Origin: Prostheceraeus crozeri
Lineage: Eukaryota > Platyhelminthes > Polycladida > Euryleptidae
Direction of reading: 5' to 3'
NCBI GenBank assembly: GCA_907163375.1
Contig: CAJQUW010012492.1
Coordinates: forward strand, 21,421-85,420
Length of the DNA stretch: 64,000 nucleotides
In this document: piece by piece, positions 43,831 to 54,896 of the stretch
How the letters are laid out: the number at the start of each line of letters is the position of its first letter
Numbering within the stretch: the first letter of the stretch is position 1
Position numbers and translations under genes: made by a program
Notes under the pieces: generated by a model
The model's database searches: none
The model's input: the letters and a program-made list of their open reading frames with translations, nothing else
Told to the model about the DNA's origin: nothing

Positions 43831-44289
43831 ATGACAAGCCCTCCGACAACGCCAAATACAAAATTCTCTTCTCCATGCTCAACACCGAAGGCGCTCGTTG
43901 CACCAAACGCTCCAACGAAGGGGAAGGTAGAGAAGGTGTACCGACTGGACAATATCAGAAAGTTGTCATTACCAGCGGACGACGAAGAGGAGAGTGTATG
44001 TGAGAAGGAGTGTCCCGACTTAACAGGCGTGAGGTGGAAGTATCTCCAGTACGATGCTGACGATGTGATGGAGATCACCAGCACCAAATTCCTCCACCAA
44101 TTATGGGAGTGGTACACCCCTAACTCCCAGCCACGAACTATGGCGGAGTGGGAGTATATCGACAAAGTGAGGCTCGCAGTGGAAGAACGATTGAAACAAG
44201 TGAACTGTTTTTGTGATCTATGTGAAGCCAGACTCTGGGACGATATTGACGATATTGACGATGAAGACCTTTTGAAATACATGCCATAA
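43831..44289 (+). CDS. Acidic Polinton protein of unknown function
   Basis: 152 residues. The N-terminus is rich in P, S and T (MTSPPTTPNTKFSSPCSTPK). The middle contains DDEEESVCEKECPDLTGVRW, a helical WEYIDKVRLAVEERLKQV, and a short cysteine cluster CFCDLC followed by the acidic tail DDIDDIDDEDLL. An acidic tail plus cysteines recalls small regulatory proteins of DNA viruses, but there is no LxCxE motif. Its stop overlaps an AATAAA (44288-44293). Looks whole; not recognised. Confidence 0.6.
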   Translation: MTSPPTTPNTKFSSPCSTPKALVAPNAPTKGKVEKVYRLDNIRKLSLPADDEEESVCEKECPDLTGVRWKYLQYDADDVMEITSTKFLHQLWEWYTPNSQPRTMAEWEYIDKVRLAVEERLKQVNCFCDLCEARLWDDIDDIDDEDLLKYMP

Positions 44290-44687
44290 TAAATGTTTAT
44301 TTCGTATTATCTTTGCTTTCATACTGACTTACTTGAATGGGGCTTCAGTGGATGATTTAATCATGTATACTTTTTCATTTGGAAATAGTAGCACGCTTAG
44401 TTTAACTTGCAAATCTTATAACATTTCATATGGGTGATAATGGTAAATGAAATAGTGTTAAATAAAATTAAGATAGCTTACACTTCTGATACAGGGATAG
44501 CAATCGACTGCAATCCATGTGTAAAGAGCTTGTTAGACTACGGAAGAGAGAAGTGTGTTATGTTGCGTGTGGCGCGTGAGTGTCCTCCCATTTCATTCCA
44601 TTCATCATTTTTCTTCCCCTCTGCATTCCATATCCGAGGATATGTGGCGGGCGTGGGACCGCTTTAGCTGCATTAGAAGGTTGGCCC

Positions 44688-45876
44688 TTAAAAGAGCCCA
44701 TGGGTCGTTCTCCGTCCACCGACACTACTACTGCAAACACTCTGAAAGGAAAATAATAGGAGATTAGATGAGCTACAAAAATGATTATGTTGAATAGACT
44801 TACTGGGAACCTTCATTCTAACTTTTCTGACGACGAAGTCATCAAGCTCTCCATTGATGTTCATCGTCATGTGGAGGCAGCGAACTCCATCCCCCTCGTA
44901 GCTCAACTGTGTTTCATTCAAATCGCTGGAGATTGTGGGGACATCACATATATTATTCTCAAAGAGGGGAAGATGAACTTCATAAACTCTCCTTTTTCGA
45001 CACTTCAAACGCTCATGCAGTCGCTCCACTTCACCCGACAACCTCTTATTAATAGCCTTCACCTCCTCCGTCTCCTTCACCACGCTTCGCATCCGCTCTA
45101 TCTCTTCATCCTTCCTCGACACACTCGCCTGCAAACTCTCCACCAAACCTGCCTTCCTCATCAACTCGCTCCTTTCCGCCATCCATTCCTTCTCCTTCTT
45201 TCTCAAGCTCTCCAACTCTTCCCTCGTTGCCCTATACCCCTCAACCTTCACCATCAGCTCTTCATTCTCCTTCAAAACTTTTCTATTATTACTTTCCAAA
45301 GCCATCACACGATCCTTCATCCTCACAAATACCTCCGTATCATACGCCTCTTGCTGCCATGGCGATGACGCTGCCATCGACTTAACCACTTCCTTCCCCT
45401 CCCACTCTTCCTTCAAATCCGCTATATCCCCAAACAAATCTTCCATCACCGCATCCAAATCAACATCATCCTTCTTCTTCATTTTCGCTCTCAACTCAAC
45501 TTCCTCACTCGAACTCCCATCACTCGAACTCCCCTCACTCGCATTCCTCACCATTTTCTCCCCAATCACGTCCTGTATCGTTGCCACCACCTTCCTCACC
45601 TCTTCCCTTTCCAACAACTCTCCCTCAAACCACGTCTTGAACCCCTTCTCTCCGATGTTCCCACTCTCACGCTGTAAATGCGCCTTGATAAATTCCTTCT
45701 CATCCCCCATCACACATTTCCGACAAGACACACACAACCTCAACATCACTTTCCTCTCATGGCCCATCGTTCCCTCTTTTTCTTTTATTAAAATGCTTCT
45801 TCAGCTCACTACCTCTGGCAATCTTGCCACAACTGCACTTGCCAACCAACATCTTGGCGTTACTCGGTTTTGTCAT
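44688..45876 (-). CDS. Coiled-coil Polinton protein with N-terminal cysteine motif
   Basis: The main frame starts at 45767 (359 codons). An N-terminal CVSCRKC motif is followed by an acidic serine tract (EGSSSDGSSSEEVE), then a long heptad-rich coiled coil from about residue 150 to 255 (VMALESNNRKVLKENEELMV ... INKRLSGEVERLHERL), and a beta-rich end. A small basic, cysteine-bearing frame lies just upstream (45876) and may be the real beginning or a separate peptide. A GTAAGT at 44803 suggests that an intron ends the exon before the printed stop. It is the rightmost gene, transcribed inward from the right terminus. Possibly a structural or regulatory protein; not recognised. Confidence 0.5.
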
Positions 45877-45915
45877 GATAATTCTGTAAAGATAGAGTAA
45901 AATTGATAGCAAGTG

Positions 45916-45921
45916 TTTATA
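45916..45921 (-). promoter_or_regulatory. TATA box for the rightmost minus-strand gene
   Basis: TATAAA on the minus strand, about 40 bp upstream of the 45876 ATG. It mirrors the TATA promoter inside the left terminus. Confidence 0.55.
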
Positions 45922-45929
45922 GGATACTA

Positions 45930-46584
45930 CTTGCTGATATGCATTGAAAGACTAAGTTACCAAACATTTGATAGCAAGCCAGCAACCGTTTGGGTGTTAA
46001 GCTCTTGAATCCGTTACAGGCATTACTCAGTGGGGATCTTATCCCAGCTCCAAGGCCTCGACCCACAAATCCAACCTCGATCGGACAGAGCGTGCGTCAT
46101 ATCACTGTGTTGGTATCCGGGCCCCAGTTTTGACATGAAAACCGGTGGAGTTATTTACAAGAGGAAACGACCCAAGTCACAGAGACTCATAAACGACTGC
46201 TTTTTATTCAAAAACTTTAATTATTATCATTAAATATGAATTTAAATTTTTCAGTATTTTAGTACTACTCATAAAACGTTTAAAAGTGGTCTTTCACCTA
46301 CAGCACAGCAAGAGCTGTCGAATGTTTTTTGAATCAAGTCTAAAGGACTTGTAGAAGCAAAGTTATAGCCGTTTGAAGACTTCGGCTTACTATCATCAAA
46401 TGGTCAGTCATGCTATACTGACTAACCTATAAGTCTGACACCTTAGCTGATATCAGCAATGGAAAGTCAGAAGTCCGATATCGGAACTCAAGAGAAACGA
46501 CTTACCTGTAGTCAGTTTCTCAACTTAGTGAAATTCCTCTCCCGATCCCATTCTTATATACCCTGTGAAAATGCAATCGATAAG
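45930..46584. other. Polinton right-hand non-coding stretch
   Basis: No convincing gene. It lies between the rightmost promoter and the subterminal repeats; a frame of 67 residues has no motif. Confidence 0.5.
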
Positions 46585-46832
46585 AGGCGGGGGGACGTCA
46601 GCGAAAATTTTTTCTCTCCGATTGACTTGAAACTCACCATACCGATGCAGAATTTCACGCTGAATCCGAATCTGGTGTCCGTTTTCCCATCCGATGCTTC
46701 GTTTTGGCGCTACAGACCAAAACGTCCCAAATTCTAACTCTGTCGTTTTTCGAAAAATGTTGAAATTTTTTCTCGCCGATTGACTTGAAACTCACCATGT
46801 TGATAGAGAATTTCATGCTGATTCCAAATCTG
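46585..46832 (-). repeat. Extra internal copies of the terminal-repeat module
   Basis: The segment GATTGACTTGAAACTCACCA with its neighbours recurs at about 46618, 46778 and 47101, so the right end has two additional diverged copies of a module present once in each terminal repeat. Confidence 0.8.
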
Positions 46833-47410
46833 AAATCCGTTTTCCAATCCGATGCTTCGTTTTGAAGCTACAGCCCAAAACGTCCAAAATTCTAACTCTG
46901 TCGTTTTTCGTCAATCTCCCAAAATCTTAAATGGCGTCTCACATCTAAACGAAGACAGATATGAACAAGCCGATTCTTTCACTGAATTTGTCTCACTCTT
47001 AGCTTTCAAACGAGCTATTGCACGACAAAATCCGTCCACTAGAAGCCAAGTTGGAAGGTCGGTGCCGAGGGGGGGACGTCAGCGACAATGTTTCTCTCCG
47101 ATTGACTTGAAACTCACCATACCGATGCAGAATTTCACGCTGAATCCGAATCTGGCCTCCGTTTTCACATCCGAGCACTGCTTCCACTCGAAACAGCCCA
47201 TTTTCAACCCAACATTCAGCAGATTGCACGAAAAACATCACGCACTATAGCCTCAAGACAAAACCTGGCGGTCACCCAAGTCCACCACGACACTCTGTCG
47301 TTCCAGAGGGGGGGGGCGTCAGACTCGAAGCACCACGGCGGCCGACCACGACACTCTGTTGTTCCAGAGGGGGGGGGCGCCGGTCGAGTGTTCGCCGTTT
47401 TCTTACTACT
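46833..47410 (-). repeat. Polinton right terminal inverted repeat
   Basis: Inverted match of 24910-25567; about 72 bp shorter because one CTCTGGAAC[GA]ACAGAGTG module is absent. It ends CGTTTTCTTACTACT. Confidence 0.9.
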
Positions 47411-47416
47411 ATAAAG
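47411..47416. repeat. Polinton target-site duplication, right
   Basis: ATAAAG, identical to 24904-24909. Confidence 0.95.
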
Positions 47417-48946
47417 TCGCAATTCAAACAAATATGTATGCATCTATGGACCTGTTGCTATGATTTATTGATTATCAATTCAAACTTAAGTTCTATTAAT
47501 TAAAAATTTCGGTTCTCTTCAATTTGTCACAGTTGAAAATGTCGTGATATACATGACAGCCTTTCCTATGTGGCCTGAAGTCTGGATGTTAATGACATCG
47601 TTTTCATGTAATTGACATATCAATAGCATAGGCCAAAGCATGCTGGTAGGCATCATTATATTGTCATCATATTTATATTGTGTGTGACTTAGAAAGAAAC
47701 GCGAAATATATCACAATCTTATGAGTTCTACTTGCGGTCAAAAAATATATTGCACCAAAATATGCAATAGTAGGATGACGATAAAGATCCTGAATACTTA
47801 GCAACACAGAAAGGACATGTTTTATCATTTAAAACATCAATTATCTTACAATTTTCTTCAATTATCTGCTACGACTATTTCAATTCACAGATTTTACGTT
47901 GTGTTTACACTACGTGGCATACATATTGTATATAGTACACAAATCTACAGTTAAACTTTGGTTTAAACATCTATGTCTATTTTTCTCCATTCATCAAATT
48001 CTATGTCTGATAGGTACCCACAATTTCTGTGTCGTGGTTATATTTAATTGTCATAATTTTCTTACAGGATTGTGGAAAATGTGGATTCTCTGGAAAAGTC
48101 ACACGAGATGACGAGGGACACTCGATCCAGCTACCTCTCCTATCCGGATCAAAAGACAAAGAATGTGGTTCTACTGCGAGGAAAAACAGTCGCTTCTTGT
48201 CAGAATTACCGCATGATGAGCATCCTGATTTGTAGGCATTATAATATAATATCTAAATCGTGTTAAAGGTGTTTTTATATCCCGAGATTTAATAATGATA
48301 ACCGTCAACATACTACTTGATGAAGCAGAATCAAGTAGTATGTAGGCGGAATTTTTTTGGCTGGAAGTCGGCATGCCAACTTCGGTTCGACTTCCGCTCT
48401 CTTTCCCACTGCCAAAGTCGGCAGGAATTCGGTGCCAAAGTCTGGCCGACTTCGGCTTTTTCACTGGGTGCAGGTCTAATTATCTTAAAATCCCTATCAT
48501 TTTCATCTGAATATTAGGCCTTACTGCTGCATAGTAAAAATGCACTCTGCGAGATATTAAAGTGGCAAATTACAACAGGATGCTAATTCTTTCATACTCA
48601 TCTGTTTTTGTCTCAACATGCCCAGATGTTTGGGCAGTTTTCATTGCTGTACGTGATAATTTACCGATACACTGATGCACTCACAAATTACAACTGCCTT
48701 TTAATTTGCACATCGATAACAGCACGGCGCTGTAGGTGACATGCCACGCGTAATCGCGGAACACCCCAAACATCCGTGGTTCAGAGCAGCTTTTTCTACG
48801 CGCTGCACTAAGAGTCAGAAATCACTTGATCTGATGCTGTTAAAACATGGGGAATGTTTATAATTACGCGCGGGCGAGCGTTTATAGTTTGCGCGTCGTC
48901 TACAGTTGTATGCGTTGCCGCTTGAACCACGGATGAACCGCTAAGC
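47417..48946. other. No gene; orphan CACTA-like terminus near 48340-48476
   Basis: No coding region is recognised. From about 48354 GTCGGC/TCGGC/GCCGAC words cluster and the stretch ends GGCTTTTTCACTGGG at 48476, like a CMC/CACTA-type right terminus with its subterminal repeats. Its relative is the CCCAGTGTGAAAGCC end near 17076. No matching left end lies nearby, so it is truncated or solo. Confidence 0.5.
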
Positions 48947-48948
48947 AT

Positions 48949-49720
48949 CCCTGTGGGAACGCATCTTGCTAATATCAACAGATTCTGGCGAGGTAGCGAT
49001 TTTGTGGATAATTTTTTTTAAAGGTTCATTTTCGTGCAAAAACTATCTCCGCATGTGAAAATGGTCATCATCTATCCAAAAACATGTGTAAAATTCAAAA
49101 CGACAGATGGCGAAAAAGTTGCTATAATTAGTTGGTAGATATTTGTTTACTAATGCGAGCTGATTTTTCGCCAACCGGCGAAATCGTGGATATTGTAGCA
49201 ACTAATTGGTGGTAAGTAGAAATGTTCGTATATTACCTTCGCATGAAAATATATTGTATACTCAGTCTGATCTGATAAAAAGGGATCTTTTTTAATTCAC
49301 GAAGGCTTAAACTAAAAAAGTATTTATCTTCCATAAATGTCGCAGTAAATACTATGACATTATTCAGATATTTGTCATTGCTGTAAATTATTGAATGTCA
49401 AGAGATGTTATGAAAATTGATATATGCGGATTCTCTATATTCTTATCATTATCAGAGAATGATAGTCTGCACTTATTTCTTAGATAGATTAGCCAAATGT
49501 GGGTGATGGTGAGGAGGTGAGGGAGAAAATAGATCATCGGCTGTAGAGGCGGATTACTAAAGAAAATAAGAGAGAAAGTCAAAAGTAAAAGGTGACATAT
49601 AGATCGCGAATTGTCGCCGGCGAACTTCGCCAGCGAATGCTAAAAATTATTACTGAACTATTGCATGATAATATGTAGCTGATTATCTGCCAGCTTTTCG
49701 TCAGATTCGTTCCCACAGGG
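48949..49720 (+). mobile_element. Non-autonomous CMC-like element, copy 1 (772 bp)
   Basis: Begins CCCTGTGGGAACGCATCTTG and ends with the inverted form of CCCTGTGGGAACGAATCT; AT flanks both sides (48947-48948 and 49721-49722). The first 11 bases of the end equal those of the transposon at 18120, so it may use that type of transposase. No transposase frame. Highly similar to the inverted copy at 53376-54133. Confidence 0.8.
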
Positions 49721-49722
49721 AT

Positions 49723-50747
49723 GTTCTGTCTTCCCTGAACATGAATTTGAGGTCCTATCACATTGTTGAAAGTAGGGACTTTTAAAATAAAGCCTTATAG
49801 AGCTTTCAGACGGTTACAATTCAAACAAGCATAATAGTATTGATTTTGACATGGATTGGAAATATGAAGTAGGGCCTTCACTTCTGAAAAATACCAATGA
49901 CTCTACTGTATTAACAAAAGGTGAAAGGAGAAATCACAAGGAATAGCACTCCTGTTTTGTTTAAAACAGTGTATGTATTAATTAACGAGGGCATTTCAAA
50001 TTACATTGATCATTCATAATTAAACAAAAACTAATAAAAGTGCTTATCACATAACTATGTCTCGTGGCATTACATGGCAACTGTTTCTATTCGAAGGGGA
50101 TTTTCAACTAATCTTCTTATTGAATTGCAAGTGATAGGAACTTGTTGAAGTTTTGAAAAAACACGAAGTGATAGGGATGTCTTTGCGTTGATGATCAGCA
50201 TACAGTTATTCAATCATGACACCAACTACTTGTTAGGCACATGCAAGTCCTTCATAGACACGTATCGGCTTTCGGTCATGATGATTTCTTCTTGCTGCAT
50301 CTTTCGGAGGAACGCCATCATTTATGTGCTTCAGCCAGCATTTACTTTTTGAAGAGGGTTTGCATATAGGAGCATTGCAGAAATGGCATTTGAATGGTTA
50401 TTCAATGACTTTCCGTGTCGACAAATGTAACACGGTTTTGGGCAAGATAAAGAGGTAGGCGATGAGAATTTTCAATTAGGATATTTGAGTCACTTGCTGA
50501 GACATTGGCAGATCGCCTCGGATTCGCTTTGGCTTTTAGTTCTTCTGTACCATTAATCAGACCACTTGCTATGATGCCGTTTTGAATTGTCCGTTTTGCA
50601 AATTTGATTGATTGGGTTTGAACGATCGACAAGCGAAATAATCATTAATGAAAACAAATCCAAGAATCCCGCAAGCTTGTCGGACATGAGGCGTGAGTTT
50701 TTACAACATCTTCTAGACCTTTAGATGCTGCTCGATAGTCATTATAA
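49723..50747. other. No gene seen
   Basis: Short frames only; no recognised motif or repeat. Confidence 0.55.
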
Positions 50748-51207
50748 CCCTCAAACGACCACCTGCTTACATTTGTAAGATTTCAACTTCATCTGCCTAT
50801 AAAACTAAATCATGATTTCGTATTGAAACGAAACTTCATTTCCATGTTTAGATGCCATTGCAAATTCTGGAATCTGGTGTCGATCTGTCAATTTCGGTTT
50901 CGATATGATCTTAAACACCTTAATCCGTCCACCTGCTTACATTTATAAGATGAGCTAAATATTGATATGATTAGGTGCGATTCTCGTTTGATTGCCTTGA
51001 ATTGTTTCATCTTGCTTCTTCATCTCGTTGTTCTTTGCATCTCGTAATATAATGTTCATGTTGTTTTGCATGTAATACTTCACACGCTATCATGCTGCTT
51101 TTATCTTATTGGGTGCTTACAATCCGTAAATTTTGACTTTATCAAATATTTTACATTTGTAGCAGGTGGTCAGAAATAAGGTGTTAAAAAATCCGGTCGT
51201 TTGAGGG
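50748..51207. mobile_element. Candidate 460-bp MITE, CCCTCAAACGACC ends
   Basis: CCCTCAAACGACC at 50748 and its inverted copy ending at 51207; subterminal CCACCTGCT-ACA-ATGTAA words occur twice at the left (50760 and 50933) and once inverted at the right (51155). No frame, and no secure target duplication. Confidence 0.6.
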
Positions 51208-53108
51208 CTAAAGGTATCGATTGATAATGCGTAGGCCTACTTCAGATATTATTCAACAATCTGAGGCATTGAAACTTAACCGTGATCTTTCGTGTTCCTT
51301 GGGTTGCCGGCTATTGTTGTTGAACATGTCGCAACAAAGTGTTTCATTTGTAAAATTTGAAAACTTGTGACTTGAAGAGGTACATCCTATCTATTTTCGG
51401 TGTTTTCCAACCATTCTCCTCTATTTAGACTCTTAGAAGTTGTTTTGGAAAGTTTTTATGAGCTTTTTTCACCAACATGATTGAGTACAACCCAACTTTC
51501 ATAAGCTCAACGGCAGATTTTACAGATCCGAACCAGAAATCTGCAATGATTGTTCTCCTTGCAGTTCTTTTGTCAAACGAAGTAGGCTGCAGTTGCTGTG
51601 GTAACACCGTACTCAAAGACGTGATTATTTCCTCTCATTTTTTCTCTTTACTTTCATTCAATTCGATTCGGACATGTCCTTTATTTCGTTGCCCATTGGT
51701 CTATGCTTTCGCATAATTTCCACCTTCCCTGTTGAGTTTCTGTGAAAAGATTTGATCATACTTTCGTCGAGATCTAATGAGATCTATAGATGATCTCCAG
51801 GTCATATAGCTTTTGGAAAGCTTTTATTCACTGTCTCAATAAAACCGAGGATTTACTTGTCCGGGTCATCTGCAATTGAAAACTTGAGTGTCTATCACAT
51901 TAAGGTTATGAATTTCATCAGGTGAAGCAGGTAATATGCGGCTATATAGATTTTTATGAAAAGTGCTTAATCTTAAGCACTTTTTCATTGTAATAAATAT
52001 TCAATCTTGTACGATTTGATATTTGATATTTATTGCTATTTTTCTCAAATTGATGTGAAAACTGACAGTGATCTCAGATAATCGTAGCGCATCTGGCTAT
52101 AGGGCATCAAATTTCTAAAAATTATCTATACGATAATTAGAAACTTGGCGTTTAATTGTTAAATTTCTTGAAACATTTTGAAATTACTAAGTAACCAATA
52201 AACCAGAGGCACTTAATGACACGCCAATCAAATAGACGTGACCCTTATGGTAGCCTATGAATATCTAAGTATATATTCAAAACGTATTGCAAGCAGAACT
52301 TTCACGTTGATAACAGGAATGTGTTAATTTAAAAGTGCTTAAAATTAAGTACTTTTTAAGTTGATTTTTGTCCTGATGTCAATTAACGTGTAACGGATGA
52401 ACGTATTGACATCTTTTAATTCACCTCAGCTACATTTCTGTGAAATATTATTACATTGTGAGCATTAGTTTGCAAAATATATCGATTTAAGTATATTATG
52501 CATAAAAAGAAAAAATTGGCTTTTGTTCCAGTGAATAGTTCACGGTGACTAAATGGAGCTATAAAGCTGATGTTGACATGATTACAACTTTATGCATCAT
52601 GTGTCACATTGCCTGGCCTAAAACAGTTCCCTTGAAGGTCTTCTCACATTTTGAAAGACTTGAATTTGGCAAAAAAGTGCTTAATCTTAAGCACTTTTAC
52701 GGTCAAATTATCATTAAGAATGGCGCGTGTTCATAAGTGTCGAAAAACTACCTTGAGTGTCTTATTAAATCATAGCAGATGTACCTAGCCCATGAATGCA
52801 TCACCGCAGGGATGTCTGTGAATGATAAGATGTGAACATTTACACCATCCACTTTGCCATTATCAACCCCCAGCTGTACAAAAGGATGCCTGAATTTATC
52901 AAGTTCCATCGCTTGTTGCTCTCTCCAACACTCATTTGAAATCTTCTAGTAATGGTTTCTTAATTAATGGTTGAGACGATAGCTATAATTGCTTTCAATT
53001 ATTTACGTCTTTATGTACTTTTATGATGACTGTAGTCAATGCGGCATCAATTCTTGATGAAGTAAATTGAAATGACATAAAGGATTCTTCCGGTAGAGAT
53101 TCACAAAT
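51208..53108. repeat. Gene-free stretch with three near-identical palindromes
   Basis: AAAAGTGCTTAA-TC-TTAAGCACTTTT occurs at 51959-51984 and again at 52673-52698; a variant (AAAAGTGCTTAA-AA-TTAAGTACTTTT) is at 52332-52357. Each is a 12-bp stem with a 2-base centre, spaced about 340-370 bp. Nothing coding is recognised around them. Confidence 0.75.
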
Positions 53109-53375
53109 GCAAAATCTTCAGGCTTGCCGTTGGAATTGGGTCGGGATTCGGCTACCAAAAATCCACCCCAATCCCGATAAACCCCAATAGATTCCAATAA
53201 GCCCTCTCCCAACAAATATACATGTAATCGTTAACATCAGTCAGTGCGTTACAAATGTTTTCGGGTTGTACTGAGCAGTTCATCTTGCTGTGTCTCCATG
53301 ACCTTGCATCTCGTGCTTCGTCAGTTACCACAACTCAGGCTAAGGCAGTCTATCGGTGCAAAATATAGCCATATA

Positions 53376-54133
53376 CCCTGTGGGAACGAATCTTGCGAAA
53401 AACTGGCTGATGTCAGCTGCAGAATATCATGCTACAGTTCAGTCATATTTGCGGCATATTCGCCGGCGACAATTCGCGCTGTATATGCCACCTTTTACTT
53501 TTGACTTTCTCTCTTATTTTCTTTAGTAATCCGCCTCTACAGCCGAGGCTCTGTTTTCTCCGTCACCTCCTCACCACCCACATATAGCTAATCTATCTAA
53601 GAAATAAATGCAGACTATCTTTCTTTGATAATGATAAGAATATAGAGAATCCGGTTATATCAATTTTCATAACATCTCTTGACATTCAATAATTTACAAC
53701 AATGACAAATATTTGAATAATATCATAGTATTTACTGCGACATTTATGGAACATAAATACTTTTTTAGTTTAAGCCTTCGTGAATTAAAAAAGACCCCTT
53801 TTCATCAGATCAGACTGAGTATACAATACATTTTCATTTGAAGGTAATATACGAACATTTCTACTTACCAATAATTAGTTGCTACAATATCCACGATTTC
53901 GCCGGTTGGCGAAAAATCAGCTCTCATTAGTAAACAAATATCTACCAACTAATTATAACAACTTTTTCGTCACCTGTCGTTTTTTAATTTTACACATGTT
54001 TTTGGATAAATGATGACCATTTTCACATGCGGAGATAGTTTTTACACGAAAATGAACCTTTAAAAAAATTATCCACAAAATCGCTACCTCGACAGATAAT
54101 CTGTTGATATTAGCAAGATGCGTTCCCACAGGG
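53376..54133 (-). mobile_element. Non-autonomous CMC-like element, copy 2 (758 bp), inverted
   Basis: Same family as 48949-49720 in reverse orientation, with CCCTGTGGGAACG ends and TA on both sides (53374-53375 and 54134-54135). Alignable to copy 1 along its whole length, with scattered differences. Confidence 0.82.
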
Positions 54134-54896
54134 TAGTAGGCCTATTATAGGGGAACACGGGGCATAGCGGCTCACCGGGGCAAAGAGGATCACCTGAAAA
54201 TTTCTTAAACTACTGAAGTTATCAAATATCTAACTCACTAGGACGTTTACATGGAAGTATCCCCTCATTCTGGTATAGTCGTTGAACAGCGCTCACCTTC
54301 AGTTCTCTGTGAACTATACTTTTACTCAGTTTTTTCGAGCTCGTTATAAGAAATGGTGAGATTACAACGCATTTTTCTCAGCCTTAAAGTGGCAACAGAT
54401 CGACAAATTTTGTATCAAATGAAAGCTATGGGAATGGTGTTCCATATGGCATCGATAATTGTTAACATAATTTGCTTTTACTAAATGCAAGAGGCAATTT
54501 TCGTACCTATAGCTATTGGGGCAAAGTGGTTCGGGCGATCCGCTGTGGCCCATAGCGTTCACGTGAAGTGCATGTGTACTTACATCCGCAGTAGAACGTT
54601 CTCATGGGAGCATCTCGTCATTCTGATGTCATGGTAACGCATCACGCGCCTGCAGTGTGTGTGAGTAAATTCGCCAGTCACTCAGTTGCTTCGAGAGCGC
54701 AACTGATCCGGTGAATTGAATAACACACTTAGTCTTAGTCTATTTACATCCAAGTATAAATGCATTAAGTATAAATATCTAATGAAAGCTATTTTAGTTT
54801 CACACAAATAGGCCCTGTAGACTTAGAAGCCTATATTAGCGTGCACAGCCTTAGCAATAGACGACTTTAAAAAAGCATATCTTATTTATCGTAGAG

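Larger units (their letters stand above)
24910..47410 (+). mobile_element. Polinton/Maverick element, 22.5 kb, with a Tc1 insertion
   Basis: A complete-length element from AGTAGTAAGAAAAC to its inverted copy, flanked by a perfect 6-bp duplication. Gene order: unknown basic protein, RING-like, exonuclease-like, polymerase-N-domain relative, RING-like, core protein, ATPase, PW-like, integrase, pVI-like, major capsid, protease (all +); TBP-like and two PC4-like genes (-); two penton/minor-capsid-like genes (+); DNA polymerase B (-); an acidic protein (+); a coiled-coil protein (-). The Tc1 transposon at 41898-43681 lies in it. Most frames are long and open; about four to six breaks are spread over a few genes. 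With its perfect duplication and similar termini it looks fairly young. Treated as a fossil. Confidence 0.95.

Noticed and set aside
43831-44289. Retinoblastoma-binding LxCxE motif in the acidic Polinton protein
   Set aside because: The spacing around CFCDLCEA does not give L-x-C-x-E.
44781-45368. 195-residue plus-strand frame rich in L, H and S
   Set aside because: Antisense shadow of the coiled-coil gene on the minus strand.
48029-48235. Possible CXXC zinc-finger exon (DCGKCGFSGK) after TTTCTTACAG
   Set aside because: Only the first few residues fit; the other zinc ligands are missing and no second exon was found.
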